Source of the DNA: an uncultured Rhodospirillales bacterium | GTDB taxonomy: Bacteria; Pseudomonadota; Alphaproteobacteria; Rhodospirillales; 2-02-FULL-58-16 | Assembly: GCA_913053795.1 (NCBI GenBank) | Contig: CAJXGZ010000003.1 | Coordinates: 1-23,124 of the forward strand | Direction of reading: 5' to 3' | DNA length: 23,124 nt | Shown: positions 8,333 through 15,702 of the stretch, one piece after another | Position numbering within the stretch: the first letter of the stretch is position 1 | Layout of the letters: every line of letters begins with the position of its first letter | Translations under genes and position numbers: made by a program | Notes under the pieces: generated by a model | What the model was told of the DNA's origin: nothing | What the model saw: only the letters and a program-made list of their open reading frames with translations | Database searches by the model: none

Positions 8333-8995
8333 TCAAAAAATCCCGATTTGGGGAAGGGGCGTGATAAAGCGCCCCCCCGCCTTGGAGAATGCCTGGTGTT
8401 TTTTCATTATGGGCTCTGCGAAGTTCCAGGCAAGTATTAGCAGATAATCAGGCTTTTGTTCATAAATCGCCTGTGACGGCAAAATCGGTATGTGAAAGCC
8501 GGGCGAAAACAGCCCTTGTTTCAAGGGGCTGTCGTCGACGATGAAATCGACGATATCGGGACCAAGCTCGAAATGGTGCATCAAGGTGGTCGCTTTCGCC
8601 GGCGCGCCGAACCCGGCGATGGTTTTCCCTTCGCCCCTCAAGCGGCGCAGCAAGAATCCCAACTCTTTCTTTATTTCGTTAATTTTCTTGCCAAAGGCGA
8701 CCAGAGTCTCTGCGCGGTCCAATTTTTTTTCTTCCTCCAGCGCCGTCATTTCGCCGACGGAAGCGCCCACCGTGCGCCCGCCCCCTTTAAGTTGAGCGAC
8801 GCCGCGAAGCGAGCCGCCATGGGAATCGACTCGGGTCGCCTCGATCATCTCCATGCCGTTGGCGTCGAAGAAAGCCTTAAGCGGCTTCACCGAGTGATAG
8901 GCCAAGTGTTCATGATAGGTCATGTCGAACAGGGTGTGATCAACCACATCCATCAGATAAGACGCCTCGAAGGAAAAAACGCCGTCCTCGCTCAA
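8333..8995 (-). CDS. Sugar C-methyltransferase, C-terminal segment (gene split by frameshift)
   Basis: This frame carries the second half of a TylC3/NovU-type SAM-dependent sugar C-methyltransferase: YHEHLAYHS (27-35 from the TTG), DSHGGSLR (57-64) and the C-terminal-domain motif GFGAPAKATT. The Tyr-His-Glu-His cluster is where this family places its catalytic residues. The frame continues upstream without a break as ...DVRELLSEDG, which is family-like sequence that belongs after the end of the neighbouring frame (8992-9576). A TTG at 8995 overlaps that frame's TGA as TTGA, so reinitiation as a separate polypeptide is possible. However, neither half alone would make a complete enzyme. Together the halves give about 414 residues, close to the family's ~405-415. 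The parsimonious reading is one gene with a frameshift plus a small deletion, or a sequencing error. Confidence 0.85.
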   Translation of the reverse strand: MSEDGVFSFEASYLMDVVDHTLFDMTYHEHLAYHSVKPLKAFFDANGMEMIEATRVDSHGGSLRGVAQLKGGGRTVGASVGEMTALEEEKKLDRAETLVAFGKKINEIKKELGFLLRRLRGEGKTIAGFGAPAKATTLMHHFELGPDIVDFIVDDSPLKQGLFSPGFHIPILPSQAIYEQKPDYLLILAWNFAEPIMKKHQAFSKAGGRFITPLPQIGIF

Positions 8996-9576
8996 CAGCT
9001 CCCTGACGTCAGATCGTCGATATGGGCGAAAACGTTGTTGGCGGTGATGATCGCCGCCCGCCCTTTTTCCTTGGCGATGCGCGTCGCCATGTCCGGCGTG
9101 AAGAACCCGGTAATGGTCTCAACGCCGTCTTGGCAAGCGCGCCGGGCGATCTCCTTGGCCGGATCAACGCCCAGAACCCGCATGCCGCTTTCCTTGAAGA
9201 ATTTAAGCAGGGTCCCGTCATTGGAGCCGATATCCACCACCAGATTTTCCTCGGGCAGGCCATCCTTGGGCGGATTGAAGCGCTCCAGGATATCCGCGGC
9301 GTAATCCTTAAAATGAGCGACAAAAACCGGCGAGGTTCCGGAAACGTAGACATAGTCCTCGAACAACGCCTTGGGATCGACCACGTCAAGCAATTGGACA
9401 TGGGCGCAATCCTCGCAGAAGAAAAGGTCAAGGGGGAAGCAAACCTGGGCCACGTTCAGCTTGTCTTCGGCAACGAAAGCGTTGGCGGGCGGCGTCGGCG
9501 TCAGCTTGAAGGCGAGCGTCAGCTTTCTCGATCCGCACAGGCGGCACGTTTCGCGGCGGTGGCAAAGGTCGCTCAA
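8992..9576 (-). CDS. Sugar C-methyltransferase, N-terminal segment (gene split by frameshift)
   Basis: This 194-residue frame holds the N-terminal zinc-binding domain (Cys11-x2-Cys14 and Cys54-x2-Cys57) and the SAM-binding Rossmann domain (VVDIGSNDGTLL, 113-124; ITANNVFAHIDDL, 177-189) of a Methyltransf_13/11/14-type enzyme that methylates keto-deoxysugars on carbon. It then runs into TSGSC and a TGA, where homologues continue into a VRELL-type helix. That helix is present in another frame (9007 downward). The open frame extends upstream to 9816 but overlaps the cupin gene. The TTG at 9576, overlapping the cupin stop as TTGA, gives a sensible start (MSDLCHRRETCRLC). Upstream coupling to the cupin suggests both act on the same sugar. 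It is inactive unless the frame is restored or the two halves assemble. Confidence 0.85.
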   Translation of the reverse strand: MSDLCHRRETCRLCGSRKLTLAFKLTPTPPANAFVAEDKLNVAQVCFPLDLFFCEDCAHVQLLDVVDPKALFEDYVYVSGTSPVFVAHFKDYAADILERFNPPKDGLPEENLVVDIGSNDGTLLKFFKESGMRVLGVDPAKEIARRACQDGVETITGFFTPDMATRIAKEKGRAAIITANNVFAHIDDLTSGSC

Positions 9577-10004
9577 GAATCCGGGCTCACCAGCTCGATG
9601 CGCTCGATGTCGGCCTCGTAGACCTCTTGGCGCCGCGAGTTGCGGCCCAATGTCAGAAAAACCGTATCCTCCAGGAAAACCATGGCGTGATCCACCTGGG
9701 GAGGGGTGAAGAATTGCTGTCCCTGCTCGATGATCACAACCTCCGGCTCGGCGTCTTCGCCGTGGGGGCGATGGTGGTATTCGATGCGTCCCTTGAAGAC
9801 ATAACAAAAATGCCAATCGGTCTTGTGGTAGTGATTGGCCCTGACCGTGCCTTTCTTGGAACTGATGAGCACCGCGCTCTCCATGGGCAAATCCACCAGC
9901 GGCTGAATTTCTCCGCGCGCGTCGGCGAAGGAGTCTTCCTTTGGCACGATGACGGTTTTCGGCCAGGCGGTTTTTTCGTCTTCGGTAACGGGCCTTGTTG
10001 TCAT
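9573..10004 (-). CDS. Small cupin protein, probable sugar isomerase/epimerase-like
   Basis: This is a single-domain cupin of 143 residues. The first cupin motif is visible as RANHYHK (55-61), supplying HxH-type ligands, then FCYVFKGRIEY (66-76). The second motif region has PPQVDHAM (101-108) with another His. Small cupins of this sort in polysaccharide loci include dTDP-keto-sugar isomerases (FdtA/QdtA), RmlC-like 3,5-epimerases and uncharacterised WxcM-like proteins. I cannot tell which this is. Coupling to a keto-sugar C-methyltransferase immediately downstream (TTGA overlap) fits action on a 4-keto-deoxysugar, as in branched-sugar pathways. The ATG at 10004 has an AAGGA ribosome-binding site about nine bases upstream. 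It lies 29 bases after the GT2 gene. Confidence 0.82.
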   Translation of the reverse strand: MTTRPVTEDEKTAWPKTVIVPKEDSFADARGEIQPLVDLPMESAVLISSKKGTVRANHYHKTDWHFCYVFKGRIEYHHRPHGEDAEPEVVIIEQGQQFFTPPQVDHAMVFLEDTVFLTLGRNSRRQEVYEADIERIELVSPDS

Positions 10005-10033
10005 TTTTCTATGATCCTTTTTTCATCTTTTAT

Positions 10034-11020
10034 TCAGGCTTGCCGCTTCTTTGCAGGAAACACCTTTTCAGTTTCCAAAATAAAATCCTTGTAGTCGACA
10101 GCCGGAATGACCTGACGATAGTTTCTTCCCGACAGGACAAGAAACGCCATGAAAATCGCCGCCATAAAGGCCTGTATAACGGCTAAGCCAAGGATTATGA
10201 CAACGAGCGACGTCCAACCCTGGACAAAAAAGTCAAAAAAGAAGCGCTTGGCTATAACCAGGACAAGAGCCGCTAGAACCGCGATCCCTATCCCAAATAT
10301 GGTGATGACAATACGCACGCCGACAACATCGGCATGAACCGCAAAACCACTGAGTCCATGGATGACCAGGGCGACAATGTTTGATTTCCCTCGACCGTAA
10401 AGCCGCTTTCCACGGGTAGTCGGCATCATGGTGAAAGGCACGCGCGCCCTCATGATCCCGGCTGGGAAATGGCTCCAAATTTCCGAAATGCCTGCGATGC
10501 GTTTAACCAGCCGCCCTGGCACCGCGCTGAAGTTGCCAACGGAAATCGACATCCCGGTCAATACCTTGTAAAGGCGCCTGTAAATTTGATAAAGAACTTT
10601 GAAAACAAAGCCTTCTGAACGGCGCGTCCGGTTCGCGAACACAATCTTGTTCTCGAATTTTTCCGCTTCCGCAATCAATTGAGGGACATATTTCGGCTGA
10701 TCTTCAAGATCGGAATCCATAACAACCAACATATCGCACTCAATATTTGAAGCGACATAGCCAAAGCCAGTGGCGATGGCCCGCTGGTTCCCCATATTCC
10801 GGGTCAGGGTAACGACAATAACCTCTCTTATGGCGGAAAGATCAAGAACGCCAAAATCAAGAGTGTCGATAAAAGTGGGCGATCCGTCATCAACGATCAC
10901 AACGGTGGCTTGGTATCCATTTTCCTTCAGCTCGTCATCAAGCTGAGCCAACAGGACAAACACCGACTCCCAGTCATCAAATACGGGGGTCAAGATAACG
11001 ATATTCTTGCCGCTACTCAT
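10034..11020 (-). CDS. GT2 glycosyltransferase with two C-terminal membrane spans (GtrB/DPM-like)
   Basis: This 328-residue protein has a GT-A catalytic domain with VDDGS (43-47), RNMGNQRAIATG (74-85) and MDSDLEDQP (101-109), the pattern of polyprenyl-phosphate glycosyltransferases such as GtrB. Two hydrophobic spans follow at about 234-257 and 270-296, the usual membrane anchor of that group. Such enzymes move a sugar from a nucleotide donor to undecaprenyl phosphate, giving a donor used outside the membrane. It is the first gene of block B, read away from the divergent regulatory region. The ATG at 11020 has only a weak GGAAA site. Direct transfer to a lipid-linked oligosaccharide is an alternative. 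The GT-C-like proteins of block A are possible users of its product, which is inference. Confidence 0.88.
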   Translation of the reverse strand: MSSGKNIVILTPVFDDWESVFVLLAQLDDELKENGYQATVVIVDDGSPTFIDTLDFGVLDLSAIREVIVVTLTRNMGNQRAIATGFGYVASNIECDMLVVMDSDLEDQPKYVPQLIAEAEKFENKIVFANRTRRSEGFVFKVLYQIYRRLYKVLTGMSISVGNFSAVPGRLVKRIAGISEIWSHFPAGIMRARVPFTMMPTTRGKRLYGRGKSNIVALVIHGLSGFAVHADVVGVRIVITIFGIGIAVLAALVLVIAKRFFFDFFVQGWTSLVVIILGLAVIQAFMAAIFMAFLVLSGRNYRQVIPAVDYKDFILETEKVFPAKKRQA

Positions 11021-11079
11021 TTTCCGTCAGTTTCATTTTCATGACGACTTGGATCAATTAAAAGAAGGTCGACATATTA

Positions 11080-11093
11080 TGAAGAGCTCTTCA
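11080..11093. promoter_or_regulatory. Perfect 14-base palindrome, candidate operator
   Basis: TGAAGAGCTCTTCA is its own reverse complement and lies in the divergent region just downstream of a possible plus-strand promoter. Its position would suit a dimeric regulator acting on one or both divergent transcripts. No regulator gene is in the window, and a palindrome of this size can arise by chance. Confidence 0.3.
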
Positions 11094-11125
11094 ATTCATC
11101 GTTAGATCGTTGAAGGGAGTTATAA

Positions 11126-11146
11126 ATGCCTGTAGAAAGCAAATAA
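11126..11146 (+). other. Possible six-codon upstream reading frame
   Basis: The ATG at 11126 encodes MPVESK and a TAA stop. It is preceded by AAGGGAG (11113-11119) at six-base spacing, a better ribosome-binding site than the downstream ATG at 11169 has. It could be a leader peptide for the radical SAM gene or simple chance in AT-rich DNA. Its frame differs from that of the radical SAM gene. Confidence 0.2.
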
Positions 11147-11201
11147 ATTAACTTTCTGAACACGTTTTATGGTCACTGGCCCAAACGTTAGGAGAGACGG
11201 C

Positions 11202-12815
11202 TTGGCGGAAATAGTATTGATTCAACCTTATACCGGAGCCTGGGACGAAATGTCTATACGGCATCCGGAATCCCTTTTGGCCGTCGCCGCTGTTCCCGCC
11301 CAGAAAGGTTATGATGTCCGCTTAATCGACCAGCGGATATCCAAGTCTTTTATCAAGGATCTGGAGGAAAGCACGGGACCGGAAACGATTATATTCGGTG
11401 TTACGGCAATTACGGGCCAACAGATCAAACACGCCCTCAAAGTCACGAGAACCTTGAAAGAAAAATATCCTCACATCCCCGTCTGCTGGGGTGGCGTGCA
11501 CGCAACGCTTTTGCCCGATCAAACAGCGTCCCATCCTCTGGTCGACTATGTTGTGGTTGGTGATGGCGATCTGGTTTTTTGTGAGCTTTTCGAACGCCTG
11601 AGGGATGGCCGGCCGATCGATGATTTGCGCGGGATCGTTTATAAGACGAAAAAAGGAGATGTTAAGTCCAACGCCGGAACGGCTGAGGTCCAAACCCTCG
11701 GCGACACCGCCAACTACAAAGTGTTAAGAAAAAATGGCGTTACCGACGTTATCCGCGACCTTGATTCACTTCCTGATCTTCCCTACCACCTCCTGAACAT
11801 GGACGGCTACAACGTTTTTCATATGGAAGACGGCCGCAAGTCAGCAACCTTGAACACGTCCAGAGGCTGTCCTTTCAGGTGCAAATTTTGTTCGGGTCCT
11901 GTTATCAACGAAGGGCGTTGGCGCGGCTTCTCGGCAAAGCGCGTCATTGAAAAGGTGGAAAATCTTTACAGGAATTACGATATCCGGATGATTTATTTTC
12001 AGGATGATTATTTTCCTGGACCGAAGAAGCGCTTTATCGAAATCCTTGAAGGCATGAAAAAATTTAACCGGGAAGTCGAGTGGGGCACGTTGGGCATTCG
12101 CGCCGATACGTTAAGCAAGCTCACCGATGAACAATGGGACCTGCTTTATGAATCAGGCTGCCACTCCCTTGAAATTGGCATCGAGTCAGGAAATGAAAGG
12201 GTCGTGAAATTCATTAACAAGGGCGAAACCTTGGAGGAAATGCGCCTGTCCAACAAAAAACTCGCCAAATACGATATCACGGTTAAGTACACCATGATTA
12301 TCGGCTTTCCAGGGGAAAGCGAAGAGGAAATCATGGATACGGTGAATTTTGTTCGGGAGCTGGAGAAGGAAAACCCAAACGCTTATTCCCTGGTTTTCCC
12401 CTATCTGCCGATCATTGGAACGCCTTTCTATCGTGAGTGCCTAGCCGCAGGCTTTGAAGAACCCAAGATCCTCGAAGAATGGGAAACCATGGAATTCGAC
12501 ACCTGGACAAAGAACCACAGCACATGGCTGTCGACAAGATTGAAGCGTAAAATGGAAGCAATTAACTTCACCTCATACTTCCATAATAAAAATGTCGCCT
12601 ACAAATTCGGCGGGTCATCCATGTTGCGAATTTGCTTCAAGCTTTATCATCCGGTTGCGAAGTGGCGTTTCAAGACAAACCGTTTTGGCTTCTTCTTCGA
12701 AGATCACCTAAAAGACGGGCTGTTGCATGTAAAATATTTCGTACGCAATCTATTCCGAAAGCGGACGGAAACACTTGGTGAAATCAATAAATCCCTGAAC
12801 TCTTCGGAAGTTTGA
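11202..12815 (+). CDS. B12-binding-domain radical SAM enzyme
   Basis: This 537-residue protein has an N-terminal cobalamin-binding-type domain (about 1-140; CWGGVHATLLP at 95-105, VVVGDGD at 117-123). A radical SAM barrel follows, with the [4Fe-4S] ligands in RGCPFRCKFC (221-230: Cys223, Cys227, Cys230) and GIESGNERV (326-334). The C-terminus is basic and has no known domain that I recognise. Such enzymes methylate unactivated carbons or rearrange substrates in the cytoplasm; the substrate here is unknown. I chose the TTG at 11202 because AGGAGAG (11190-11196) lies five bases upstream and the product begins MAEIVLIQPY, like its family. An ATG at 11169, eleven codons upstream, lacks a ribosome-binding site. 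It is the only plus-strand gene and is visibly more AT-rich: 25 G/C in a 60-base sample at 12241, against 39 in one at 20281. Confidence 0.9.
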   Translation: MAEIVLIQPYTGAWDEMSIRHPESLLAVAAVPAQKGYDVRLIDQRISKSFIKDLEESTGPETIIFGVTAITGQQIKHALKVTRTLKEKYPHIPVCWGGVHATLLPDQTASHPLVDYVVVGDGDLVFCELFERLRDGRPIDDLRGIVYKTKKGDVKSNAGTAEVQTLGDTANYKVLRKNGVTDVIRDLDSLPDLPYHLLNMDGYNVFHMEDGRKSATLNTSRGCPFRCKFCSGPVINEGRWRGFSAKRVIEKVENLYRNYDIRMIYFQDDYFPGPKKRFIEILEGMKKFNREVEWGTLGIRADTLSKLTDEQWDLLYESGCHSLEIGIESGNERVVKFINKGETLEEMRLSNKKLAKYDITVKYTMIIGFPGESEEEIMDTVNFVRELEKENPNAYSLVFPYLPIIGTPFYRECLAAGFEEPKILEEWETMEFDTWTKNHSTWLSTRLKRKMEAINFTSYFHNKNVAYKFGGSSMLRICFKLYHPVAKWRFKTNRFGFFFEDHLKDGLLHVKYFVRNLFRKRTETLGEINKSLNSSEV

Positions 12816-12816
12816 G

Positions 12817-12851
12817 CCGAAAAGGCGGCGCCTTACCTTTCGGGGCCTTTT
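12817..12851. terminator. Hairpin at the convergent junction, candidate bidirectional terminator
   Basis: Just after the radical SAM stop, CCGAAA (12817-12822) can pair with TTTCGG (12838-12843), extended by GG/CC across a bulged A. Alternatively AAAAGGC (12820-12826) pairs with GCCTTTT (12845-12851). The T-run after the second stem suits plus-strand termination and the mirrored A-run suits the minus strand. It overlaps the last codons of the opposing membrane-protein gene, whose stop is only 17 bases away. Confidence 0.5.
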
Positions 12852-14341
12852 CTGTCATAGATTATCAAACCCCCGCATGGCTCTGAACGCGGGCGGTAGA
12901 GTTCCAAGCCGGAGCCGTCAAAGCCGTTACTTTCCTTCCCAATCGCGAGAGTGGCGAAATATCCCTGGTCAATTAATCCTCCGATTCCGTCTCTTTCGAT
13001 TTTGACGCCGGCGGCGCGATCCGGGATATAATTTGCGTGAACGACAAACGGTATTTTCGCCGGCGTCATCCACGGCAATGCAAGGTAGCGGACGGAAAGA
13101 AAAAATGGCTCGCGCAGGTTTGTCAAACAGGATTTGGCCGCCATTAAATTCTGGTGAGCGGGTCTTACGGAAAGCACGCCCTGAACCCCCGTTAGCACCG
13201 TTCCGATCCCCGCGATATTGCCAACCCACCCCACGGCCATGATCACGATAAAGGCCTTCGAAAGAGGGCCCTTATCGTATAACCACACGAGCAGAGCCAA
13301 CGCGGAAAACGCCGCATAATAGGAAAACATGAAAAAATGACTTTCCGAAGACGCCTGCAAGCCGCCCGTCGCCAAGGCTTCCAAGCCGGCGATCAGGAAA
13401 CCGAGAAAAGGAATTAACATGATTGGCCGTAGTTTGATTTTCTCGGATACGGCCAAACGCATGTCGGAATAATAAACCAAAGTAGCCGCGAAAACGGCCA
13501 AGACGGGAAGAGCTTTCACCGAGTAGTTGACGATATTGCGCACCAAAAGTTCAAAGGTGAAAAAAATGTGAGACCCGCTGTAATGCAGCATCTTGGTATA
13601 AATTGGCCCGCCAATGGCCATCGTAATCAACCCGGCGGAAACCAAGACAATGGTAAGAATTATGGCGTCCCGCCACTGCCGCCGCAGCAACAAATACAAT
13701 CCGACTGTCGCCGGAGCGTAAACAAAATTCTGTTTGAAACTCCAGGCGAGATAAGAAAACACGCAAACCATGAGGATCGCGCCCAGCGGGCGGGAGTCGT
13801 AATGCCTAATGAAAATCCAAGTGGCGATAAGCGTCAAAACAAGCGGCCAGATATCGGGAGTCGCCGAGATGCCAAAGAAGCCAATCAGGGGCCCGAAAAA
13901 GACAAAAACCGCGAACGCGCCACATAATAGTTTTAAGGAACGATCCTTTACCTCAAGCACATCGGCGAAAGAGAGGTAGGCAAAGAATGAACCAACCACT
14001 AAACCGCTAAAAGTGGTTAGGCGGGTGATCGTCGGCAGCCAGGCGTCGCCAAGGGAAAGCACCTTAAGAACAAGCCCCGCGACCTCACCATAAGATGCGT
14101 AAAAAAGCCAATTGTAGTACGAGCCGTCATAGGGGATGCGGGTTTGGTCGGTATATACCACTCCCCCGAAAACATATTTCCAAATACTATAAAGGATTTC
14201 ATACTCAGCGCCCCGGGTCATTCCCTGCAAGGGCTCGGCGAATGAAATGGCGTAATAGCCCCTCACTCCCATCAATATAAGGGCCGTCATGACGCTAACG
14301 ACGGCAAACAGGGAGAGACCCTTGAGGGAAGGCTGTTTCAT
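12833..14341 (-). CDS. Polytopic membrane protein, probable GT-C-type glycosyltransferase
   Basis: This is an inner-membrane protein of about 502 residues with roughly ten or more hydrophobic segments. The first large loop carries GGVVYTDQTRIPYDGSYYNW (59-78), with acidic and aromatic residues in the position where GT-C enzymes keep their catalytic Asp. The C-terminal ~100 residues are soluble and would face the periplasm. These are GT-C features, but I do not recognise a named family. Such proteins transfer a sugar from an undecaprenyl-phosphate donor on the outer face of the membrane. The frame is open to 14422, but the ATG at 14341 overlaps the upstream ligase stop as ATGA and gives a normal MKQPSLKG signal-anchor start. 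It is the last gene of block A. A flippase or polymerase-like role is an alternative. Confidence 0.65.
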   Translation of the reverse strand: MKQPSLKGLSLFAVVSVMTALILMGVRGYYAISFAEPLQGMTRGAEYEILYSIWKYVFGGVVYTDQTRIPYDGSYYNWLFYASYGEVAGLVLKVLSLGDAWLPTITRLTTFSGLVVGSFFAYLSFADVLEVKDRSLKLLCGAFAVFVFFGPLIGFFGISATPDIWPLVLTLIATWIFIRHYDSRPLGAILMVCVFSYLAWSFKQNFVYAPATVGLYLLLRRQWRDAIILTIVLVSAGLITMAIGGPIYTKMLHYSGSHIFFTFELLVRNIVNYSVKALPVLAVFAATLVYYSDMRLAVSEKIKLRPIMLIPFLGFLIAGLEALATGGLQASSESHFFMFSYYAAFSALALLVWLYDKGPLSKAFIVIMAVGWVGNIAGIGTVLTGVQGVLSVRPAHQNLMAAKSCLTNLREPFFLSVRYLALPWMTPAKIPFVVHANYIPDRAAGVKIERDGIGGLIDQGYFATLAIGKESNGFDGSGLELYRPRSEPCGGLIIYDRKGPER

Positions 14342-15567
14342 TCCCGGCTCCGAACCGCCGACAAGGGCGCCGCCGTTAAAGCGGCCGTTATCCAGAGCGT
14401 TCCCAGCCACCAGCTTTGCCAAATGCCGTAACTGACGCCGGCAATGGCGAAAGCGTTGAAAAAGGCTCCATAGCTTGACGCCCTGATAACGGCGTCTTGA
14501 CAGCGGTCGATGCGGCGGATCAGGGCAAGCAGAAATGCGGCGAGCAGAACCGCTCCCATGGCGCCGAACTCCAGCCAGATCTGAAGTATGGCGCTGTGGG
14601 GATGCAAGGGAATAGGCTCCGACTGGGGGTTATGTTTTATGTTCGGAGCGAAGAACACCTTGTCCTCAATAGTGGAAATGGCGCGTGAGCTATCCAAACC
14701 CTTTCCCAAAATGGGTGTTTCGGCGATGTAACCGGATGCGGATTTCCATATGAAAATACGTGGGAAAACGGAGTTCGGCAGGTAAGGCATTGACGCGCCG
14801 ATTGATTGAGGACTGGGGACAAGCCGAGGCGCCAGAGGCATGGCGGCTATTGCGAAAATGATCATGACCGCGAAGATCGCCGCCGCCCGCCTGCGCAACA
14901 GATAAGCCATGGCGAAGACGGTCAGGCCGACAAAAAAGCCGAGAATGGAAGCGCCGCTTCCACTGGCCAGGATCGTGGCGATAACAACAACCAGCAGCGC
15001 CATGGAACCAACCTTTGACCCTCGACGCCAGAGCGTCGCCAGGGCAGGCCAGGCCATCAGGACCGCCACCGTGGCGCCGGTCTTGTAGTAGTTCTGCTGC
15101 GTGTAATTGACGATGATTTCCCTGTTCATCACGACCTTGTTCAGGAAGCGGGTCAGGACCAGGGGCGAGAACATCTCGAAGGCCAGAAGGGCGAATCCCG
15201 TGACGACGCCAATGATCAGCGCCGCCTCGAAGAATGGCCGTTCATCCTCATGCAGCCGGCTTCCGAGCGATACCAGAACCAGTCCCCCAAGAAAAGTTCC
15301 GGCAAGAGGCAATGTCAGGCCCAAGCTGTTGTCCGGGGAGATGGACCAGAGAGTGCTTGTCAAGCCGTATACGGTTATGAGGGCGAACAGGATGAAAAAT
15401 GGTTTTGATAGTGTGGGCAATGTGCGTTCGCGGGCCCAATCGGCGGCCAGGCCCAGGACCGCCGCTATGACGAACAACAACGCCATGGCCTTCGACATGA
15501 AAATGGCGAAGGGTATGGCCAGGAACGCAGATACCCCCAGAACGTGACCTTTATGAATTCCGCGCAT
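14338..15567 (-). CDS. O-antigen ligase/polymerase family protein (Wzy_C/WaaL-type)
   Basis: This is a 409-residue polytopic protein with about eleven hydrophobic segments and one large periplasmic loop (about 250-325). The loop ends in LHPHSAILQIWLEFG (321-335), and GKGLDSSR (288-295) lies before it. The HPH-x-x-x-LQ-x-WLE-x-G pattern with an upstream Arg is the mark of the Wzy_C/WaaL superfamily, which joins undecaprenyl-linked glycans to lipid A core, to each other or to protein at the periplasmic face. Ligase and polymerase members cannot be told apart by sequence alone. Because it sits within the glycan cluster rather than a core-LPS locus, polymerase is slightly favoured. The ATG at 15567 follows a 135-base gap and I see no strong ribosome-binding site. 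Confidence 0.85.
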   Translation of the reverse strand: MRGIHKGHVLGVSAFLAIPFAIFMSKAMALLFVIAAVLGLAADWARERTLPTLSKPFFILFALITVYGLTSTLWSISPDNSLGLTLPLAGTFLGGLVLVSLGSRLHEDERPFFEAALIIGVVTGFALLAFEMFSPLVLTRFLNKVVMNREIIVNYTQQNYYKTGATVAVLMAWPALATLWRRGSKVGSMALLVVVIATILASGSGASILGFFVGLTVFAMAYLLRRRAAAIFAVMIIFAIAAMPLAPRLVPSPQSIGASMPYLPNSVFPRIFIWKSASGYIAETPILGKGLDSSRAISTIEDKVFFAPNIKHNPQSEPIPLHPHSAILQIWLEFGAMGAVLLAAFLLALIRRIDRCQDAVIRASSYGAFFNAFAIAGVSYGIWQSWWLGTLWITAALTAAPLSAVRSRE

Positions 15568-15702
15568 GGCTTTCAGCCGGGAATTTTTGAATATTTTGAC
15601 AAGGGATTACGTTTCCTGGGTCTGCGCGGTCTAACGGAAGACGGGATTGTGGATGTGCGTCTCGATTTTCTGGCCGGCGTGACGGCCCAACAACTCAAAA
15701 GC
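15568..15702. other. 135-base gap within block A, function unclear
   Basis: This is the longest gap within a minus-strand block; neighbouring genes overlap or nearly touch. I see no convincing terminator or promoter. The plus strand is open across the whole gap (15544 GTG to a TAA ending at 15726, 60 codons, with an ATG at 15553), and the product has an ordinary residue mix, including VRLDFLAGVTAQQLK. It lacks a ribosome-binding site and runs into the ends of both flanking genes, so I do not call it a gene. Confidence 0.35.

Larger units (their letters stand above)
11021..11201. promoter_or_regulatory. AT-rich divergent intergenic region between GT2 and radical SAM genes
   Basis: This is the only divergent junction in the window, so it should hold promoters for block B (minus) and for the radical SAM gene (plus). 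It is strikingly AT-rich against its surroundings. On the plus strand TTGGAT (11049-11054) and CATATT (11073-11078) are spaced 18 bases apart, a weak promoter candidate. On the minus strand a TTTATT/TATAAC pair with 17-base spacing is equally weak. A perfect 14-base palindrome and a six-codon reading frame with a good ribosome-binding site also lie here and are described separately. None of these sites is proven. Confidence 0.5.

Noticed and set aside
7602..8447. 281-codon plus-strand open frame
   Set aside because: It is antisense to the UXS-like SDR and the methyltransferase C-terminal segment. It has no family motifs and no supporting context.
9577..9816. N-terminal extension of the methyltransferase N-terminal segment
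   Set aside because: It is Arg/Pro/Gly-rich and overlaps the cupin gene out of frame. The TTG at 9576 is better placed, just before the first Cys-x2-Cys motif.
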